A DNA stretch of 16,363 nucleotides, from NCBI GenBank assembly GCA_945787595.1, contig CALZJV010000058.1, forward strand, positions 1 through 16,363, written 5' to 3'. Origin of the DNA: an uncultured Desulfobacterales bacterium. Lineage in GTDB: Bacteria; Desulfobacterota; Desulfobacteria; Desulfobacterales; JAFDCJ01. Both the position numbers and the translations under genes were made by a program. Below are positions 13,023-16,363 of the stretch, piece by piece. Each line of letters opens with the position of its first letter. Positions within the stretch are counted from its first letter, which is position 1. The notes under the pieces are model-generated. The model saw nothing but the letters and a program-made list of their open reading frames with translations. It had not been told where the DNA came from and searched no databases.

Positions 13023-15249
13023 TATCACACTTGTCGACGGCAGCGCAGAGAAACAGAATAGCTGCTGGAAAGCACTGTCTTGCGCCAAGGTGCTCTGCCC
13101 GGCCCATGGGAAACCCTCCATGGAGTGCTGGCTCATTCCTAAAACCCATTGCGCCAATTCCATCGAAGAGGATTTTTTCCAGAAGCTGTCTATTTGTTTG
13201 ACCTGTTCCTATTTCAAGGAACAGGGCCAGCGACATCCAAAAGGTTGGAATTATTTTTTGGCCGACCAGATTCACAAGTATAACAACAATGCACTGGAGC
13301 GCATCTACCAAAAAGAAGAAAGCTTTGTCGAGATATTAAACCGGATTCCGGACGGACTTTTTACCACCGATCACGAATGGAGAATTACCTATTTCAATCC
13401 GGCAGCCGAAAAAATCACCGGTTTTTCCGCCTATGATGCCGTCGGCATGTACTGCAAAGATGTATTCAAGAATTCCGTCTGCGAGTCGGACTGCGCCTTA
13501 AAGCGTGCCATTGCCGAAGGCAGAAATATCCACAACCGGGAATATATGATTACCAACATTGAGGGCCAAGGTATACCCATCATCTGCTCTACCTCCGTTT
13601 TCCGTGATGGTTCCGGGCGAATTGCCGGCGGACTCGAAATTTTTAAAGACATCACCGAATTAAAAAGGCTTGAAGAGGAAAATTCCAAAAGAGAGAAAAA
13701 GTTTCGCCGGATTTTTGAAGGCAGTCACGATATGATTTATACATCCAATTTGCAGGGCAACCTACTGGATGTGAACCAGGCAGGGGTCGATATGCTGGGA
13801 TATCAAACCAAGGAAGACCTCTTGCGGATGGGTTTAGCCAAGGGATTTTACCGCAACGCTCGGGACCGAGACAAATTTATCGAGTTGATGAACCGTGAAG
13901 GCTTTGTCAAAGACCATGAAGTCGAATTTAAACGCCAAGATGGAACGCCGATTCACGTCTTGATTTCCAGTCGCCGATATGAAAATTCCAAAACCGGAGA
14001 TGTTGAATATGAAGGAATTATCAAAGACATCACCCGGCGTAAAGACACGGAAGAAGAAATCTGGGAACGAAATCGCGAGCTTTCCATCTTGAACAGCCTG
14101 GCAGTGGCATTAAATGATGTTACCGACCTCGAACAGCTCCTGAAATTCACCCTGGAAAACGTACTCAACGTCTTGCGGCTGAAACGTGGGGCTATTTTCT
14201 TAATCGACCCCAAAGCCCAAAATGCGGTTCTCCAAGCCAAATCAGGACTTCCTAATCCGTTAGTGGGTGAAAAAGATCACGTCATATTTAAAGATAAACT
14301 GCTCGAAAAGCATTTGATTGAGAAAAATACCTATCTTGCCCCGAAACCGATGTTTCCCTCCTTTCAGGTCAGCTACCCGTCGCGGAACGGAAAACCGGTA
14401 CCATGGCTATGCTGCTTTCTAATTACCTTTAAAGGCCGCGGGGTTGGTTTCTTTGGACTTGACATACCAGTTTCACGGGTGCTCAACCGCCATGAAGTCC
14501 ACCTGATCGGTTCTCTGGGAAATTTTCTCGGAGGTGCCATCGAAAATACGAAGCTTATCGAAACCATCCGACAGCATCGGCAGGAATTGAGCCAACTTAC
14601 CGAAAAACTTTTCCAGAGCCAGGAGGAGGAGCGTCGCCGTATCGCCCGAGAACTGCACGATGAAGCCGGCCAATCCCTGACAGCGATTAAATTGGGACTG
14701 GACCGTTTGGAGGAAAACCATTCTCCCAATGACGCCCAACTTAAGGCGGAAATCGACGAAATTCGCAAAATGATCAAACGGACCTCATCGGAAATCCGGC
14801 GACTTTCCTACCATCTGCATCCGACCCTATTGGTTGATCTGGGATTGGAACCGGCACTCAATTTGTACTTTAAGGAGATTGAAAACCATTCAAGTCTGGA
14901 TATTGAATTTAACATGGTGGGTTTCGATCGCCGAATGGTCCCCGACATTGAAACGGTTATCTACCGTTTCAGCCAGGAAGCGCTCACCAATACCCTCAAG
15001 CACTCCGGTGCGGAAACATTTGTTTTGTCGATTATCAGAAGCTACCCCCGAATTATTTTTCAGGCTGAAGATGATGGCATCGGTTTTGACACCCAAATCG
15101 TGGGAAAAGATAAAAGAAGTTTAGGTATCATCGGAATGCGGGAGCGGGCATCCCTTCTGGGTGGAACCTTTCAGCTACGCAGTTTACCAGGTCAGGGAAC
15201 CCGGATTCGGATCGAAATACCCTTTTCCGAGGATTCGAGCCATGAGTAA
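12991..15249 (+). CDS. soluble TwoCW-PAS-PAS-GAF sensor histidine kinase (NarX/DegS-type)
   Basis: About 752 aa with no membrane segments, so cytoplasmic. Order: a Cys/Trp-rich TwoCW module (25-86: C25-W26, C31, C36, C46-W47, C54, C69-x2-C72), PAS (~113-240) with a CESDC pair, second PAS (~245-370), GAF (~385-530), HisKA_3 dimerisation helix with phospho-acceptor H556 (RRIARELHDEAGQSL), and HATPase_c with N-box N667 and G-box DDGIGF (694-699), LGIIGMRERA after it. The start is uncertain: GTG 12991, with AGGGAGA upstream, is preferred; TTG 13000 is an alternative, and an ATG at 12931 would overlap the V4R gene by 92 nt. The first Cys module suggests a metal or redox signal. It overlaps the response regulator by 8 nt, which is its evident partner. 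Confidence 0.9.
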   Translation: MSSLLENHLINITLVDGSAEKQNSCWKALSCAKVLCPAHGKPSMECWLIPKTHCANSIEEDFFQKLSICLTCSYFKEQGQRHPKGWNYFLADQIHKYNNNALERIYQKEESFVEILNRIPDGLFTTDHEWRITYFNPAAEKITGFSAYDAVGMYCKDVFKNSVCESDCALKRAIAEGRNIHNREYMITNIEGQGIPIICSTSVFRDGSGRIAGGLEIFKDITELKRLEEENSKREKKFRRIFEGSHDMIYTSNLQGNLLDVNQAGVDMLGYQTKEDLLRMGLAKGFYRNARDRDKFIELMNREGFVKDHEVEFKRQDGTPIHVLISSRRYENSKTGDVEYEGIIKDITRRKDTEEEIWERNRELSILNSLAVALNDVTDLEQLLKFTLENVLNVLRLKRGAIFLIDPKAQNAVLQAKSGLPNPLVGEKDHVIFKDKLLEKHLIEKNTYLAPKPMFPSFQVSYPSRNGKPVPWLCCFLITFKGRGVGFFGLDIPVSRVLNRHEVHLIGSLGNFLGGAIENTKLIETIRQHRQELSQLTEKLFQSQEEERRRIARELHDEAGQSLTAIKLGLDRLEENHSPNDAQLKAEIDEIRKMIKRTSSEIRRLSYHLHPTLLVDLGLEPALNLYFKEIENHSSLDIEFNMVGFDRRMVPDIETVIYRFSQEALTNTLKHSGAETFVLSIIRSYPRIIFQAEDDGIGFDTQIVGKDKRSLGIIGMRERASLLGGTFQLRSLPGQGTRIRIEIPFSEDSSHE

Positions 15250-15904
15250 CGCAATCAAGATCATCGTCGCCGACGATCATACCATTGTCCGGCAAGGTCT
15301 GGCCCGGTTGCTTGAAGAGCAGGCGGATATCAGGGTCGTCGGTGAGGCCACCAATGGCCGCAAAGCCATTGATTTGGCCAAAGAATTAAAGCCGGATGTG
15401 GTTATCATGGATATCGCCATGCCCCGCATGAATGGCATAGAGGCTGCTAAAAGGATCCGTAAGCATTTACCCAAAACCAAAATCTTGATTCTTTCTATGT
15501 ATTCCCACGAGCATTACATTCATGAATTACTCGAATGCGGAGTTTCCGGCTATCTGTTAAAAGATTCCAGCGGACGCGACATCATCCATGCCATCCATGT
15601 CGCCATGAAAGATGAAACCTATTTAAGCCCCTCCATTTCAAAAGTTCTGGTGGATACCTATCGCTCGCCCCGCAAGGTTTCTTCCCAGGCCGAGCGCTAC
15701 AAAAAACTGACCAACAGGGAAAGAGAGGTTTTTCAACTCATTGCCGAAGGACACTCGACCCGTCAGATCGCTGACACCTTATGTGTCAGCATCAGTACCG
15801 TCAAATCGCACCGTGTCAAAATAATGGAAAAGCTGGGCGTCGATACAACCGTCAAACTGGTCCATTTTGCCATTCAGCTCAGGCTGGTCGATCCCGAGCT
15901 TTAA
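15242..15904 (+). CDS. NarL/FixJ-type response regulator
   Basis: 220-aa two-domain regulator. Receiver: D11-D12, phospho-acceptor D57 (VVIMDIAMPRMNG), S85 and K107 (YLLKDSSG). DNA-binding LuxR helix-turn-helix: LTNREREVFQLIAEG (156-170), STRQIADTLCVSISTVKSHR (172-191) and VKIMEKLGV (192-200). ATG 15242 (MSNAIKII) overlaps the kinase stop by 8 nt, showing translational coupling. The kinase is of the NarX type that pairs with this regulator class. The nearest downstream gene is the MtrH-like methyltransferase 318 nt away, making its promoter a plausible target; this is inferred. The site is not identified. Confidence 0.93.
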   Translation: MSNAIKIIVADDHTIVRQGLARLLEEQADIRVVGEATNGRKAIDLAKELKPDVVIMDIAMPRMNGIEAAKRIRKHLPKTKILILSMYSHEHYIHELLECGVSGYLLKDSSGRDIIHAIHVAMKDETYLSPSISKVLVDTYRSPRKVSSQAERYKKLTNREREVFQLIAEGHSTRQIADTLCVSISTVKSHRVKIMEKLGVDTTVKLVHFAIQLRLVDPEL

Positions 15905-16111
15905 GTAAGGCACCGGCCGGCATCGCCCGACTTGCAACCATCGAATTTAATGCCCTGCCCTTCTCGATCTAAAATTTCTTTAAAATCATCTGCGATAGAT
16001 ACAAAAATCAACTTTTAGACGATTCCCAAACCAGAGTGAGTTCGTTATAGAAGTATCGGTTTTATGGAATTGTATGGACGATTTTTATAAATCTGCTTTT
16101 TAGTGATTGTC

Positions 16112-16143
16112 AAAAAAACGTGCCGGTGTTCAAACGTTTTTTT
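16112..16143 (+). promoter_or_regulatory. AAAAAAACG/CGTTTTTTT inverted repeat
   Basis: Perfect 9-bp inverted repeat (16112-16120 and 16135-16143) with a 14-nt spacer, about 80 nt before the MtrH-like start. The AAACG/CGTTT ends could be a regulator operator. As the right arm is a T-run, it could also serve as a weak terminator for the upstream regulator gene. Confidence 0.35.
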
Positions 16144-16154
16144 CTACAAACACT

Positions 16155-16201
16155 TATACCGCAATTCCTTATTTCGGATCATCATTATGGAGAGCGGTGT
16201 A
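16155..16201 (+). promoter_or_regulatory. leader hairpin before the MtrH-like gene
   Basis: TATACCGC (16155-16162) pairs with GCGGTGTA (16194-16201) over 8 bp with one wobble, enclosing 31 nt that contain a small TCC/GGA hairpin. It ends 10 nt before the AAGGAGG ribosome site. It could regulate translation or stabilise the mRNA; no known riboswitch class is recognised. Confidence 0.25.
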
Positions 16202-16222
16202 AATTTCAATAAGGAGGAAGGG

Positions 16223-16363
16223 ATGTTTCAATTAGGCCAAGAGCAGAAAGTTTGTGAGGTGGGAGGTGTAAAGTTTGGCGGTCAGCCCGGCGAATACCCC
16301 TGCGTGTGTGTCAGTTCAATTTTTCAGAAAGGCGACCGGGTATTTACGGGCAAACGCAAGGAG
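16223..16363 (+). CDS. mtrH: MtrH-like methyltransferase, 5' part (continues beyond window)
   Basis: First 47 codons only. The start MFQLGQEQKVCEVGGVKFGG, then QPGEYP, a hydrophobic strand VCVSSIF and KGDRVF, matches the N-terminus of MtrH, the tetrahydromethanopterin S-methyltransferase subunit H family. In archaea MtrH moves a methyl group between tetrahydromethanopterin and a corrinoid; bacterial homologues are thought to use tetrahydrofolate next to corrinoid proteins in demethylation pathways. A strong AAGGAGG (16211-16217) precedes ATG 16223. It probably opens an operon lying outside the window, possibly with a corrinoid protein and an MttB-type methyltransferase. The regulator operon immediately upstream is its likely control. 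Confidence 0.82.
   Translation, partial: MFQLGQEQKVCEVGGVKFGGQPGEYPCVCVSSIFQKGDRVFTGKRKE

Larger units (their letters stand above)
15905..16222 (+). other. intergenic region and leader of the MtrH-like gene
   Basis: No gene is seen. It is A/T-rich from about 15965. It contains a CCGGCCGG palindrome at about 15913, the inverted repeat at 16112-16143, and a leader hairpin at 16155-16201. No cobalamin riboswitch box was recognised. No sigma-54-type GG-N10-GC element was seen. Confidence 0.5.

Noticed and set aside
15905..16222. Cobalamin riboswitch before the MtrH-like gene
   Set aside because: Expected from the corrinoid context, but no B12-box-like conserved sequence was found here or before 1968.

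Overview
The window looks like a chromosomal segment of a strictly anaerobic, corrinoid-using bacterium, most likely a sulfate-reducer-type Desulfobacterota (Deltaproteobacteria). This is inferred from the gene set: an MtaA/MtbA-type methyltransferase, an MtrH-like methyltransferase, several CobW-type GTPases, DUF1638, DUF2284, two V4R sensor proteins, a MoxR/NorD pair and a probable selenoprotein. The intergenic DNA is full of short dispersed inverted repeats. No 16S or other taxonomic marker is present, so the assignment is tentative.

Layout. 1-555 is the end of a PAS-LuxR regulator that begins outside the window. 772-1557 is an unrecognised 261-aa gene lying inside a perfect 31-bp inverted repeat (659-689 / 1663-1693). 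After a strong hairpin terminator comes a tight plus-strand operon (1968-4804): a CobW-like GTPase, an unrecognised 172-aa protein, a second CobW-like GTPase and an MtbA-type zinc methyltransferase, closed by a terminator at 4871. A palindromic repeat element (5004-5158) separates it from a CbbQ/NorQ-type AAA+ ATPase and a NorD/CbbO-type VWA protein (5334-8493). A repeat-rich stretch follows, with two single genes: DUF2284 (8847-9353) and DUF1638 (9642-10262). A third CobW protein, full length with a His-rich linker, is on the minus strand (10616-11650). Divergent from it is a signalling operon (11901-15904): V4R, V4R, a TwoCW-PAS-PAS-GAF histidine kinase and a NarL-type response regulator. 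The window ends in the first 47 codons of an MtrH-like gene (16223-).

Main finding. The second GTPase of the operon (3104-3712) is interrupted by a single in-frame TGA (3290-3292). It falls exactly where the paralogue 1.1 kb upstream has the first cysteine of its metal-binding Cys-Ile-Cys-Cys motif. The frame continues with Val-Gly-Cys and the rest of the domain, and a small hairpin with a G-initiated loop sits 22 nt after the TGA. The simplest reading is a selenocysteine-containing CobW GTPase (202 aa, U63-x-x-C66), not two genes or a pseudogene.

How the parts may work together (inference). The methyltransferase genes would move methyl groups between a corrinoid protein and a C1 carrier. 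The GTPases, the 172-aa protein, DUF1638 and DUF2284 would supply or mature metal/corrinoid centres or keep them reduced. The V4R/kinase/regulator operon would sense a small ligand and control the nearby MtrH-type operon. No corrinoid protein or substrate-specific methyltransferase lies inside the window; they may follow the MtrH gene.
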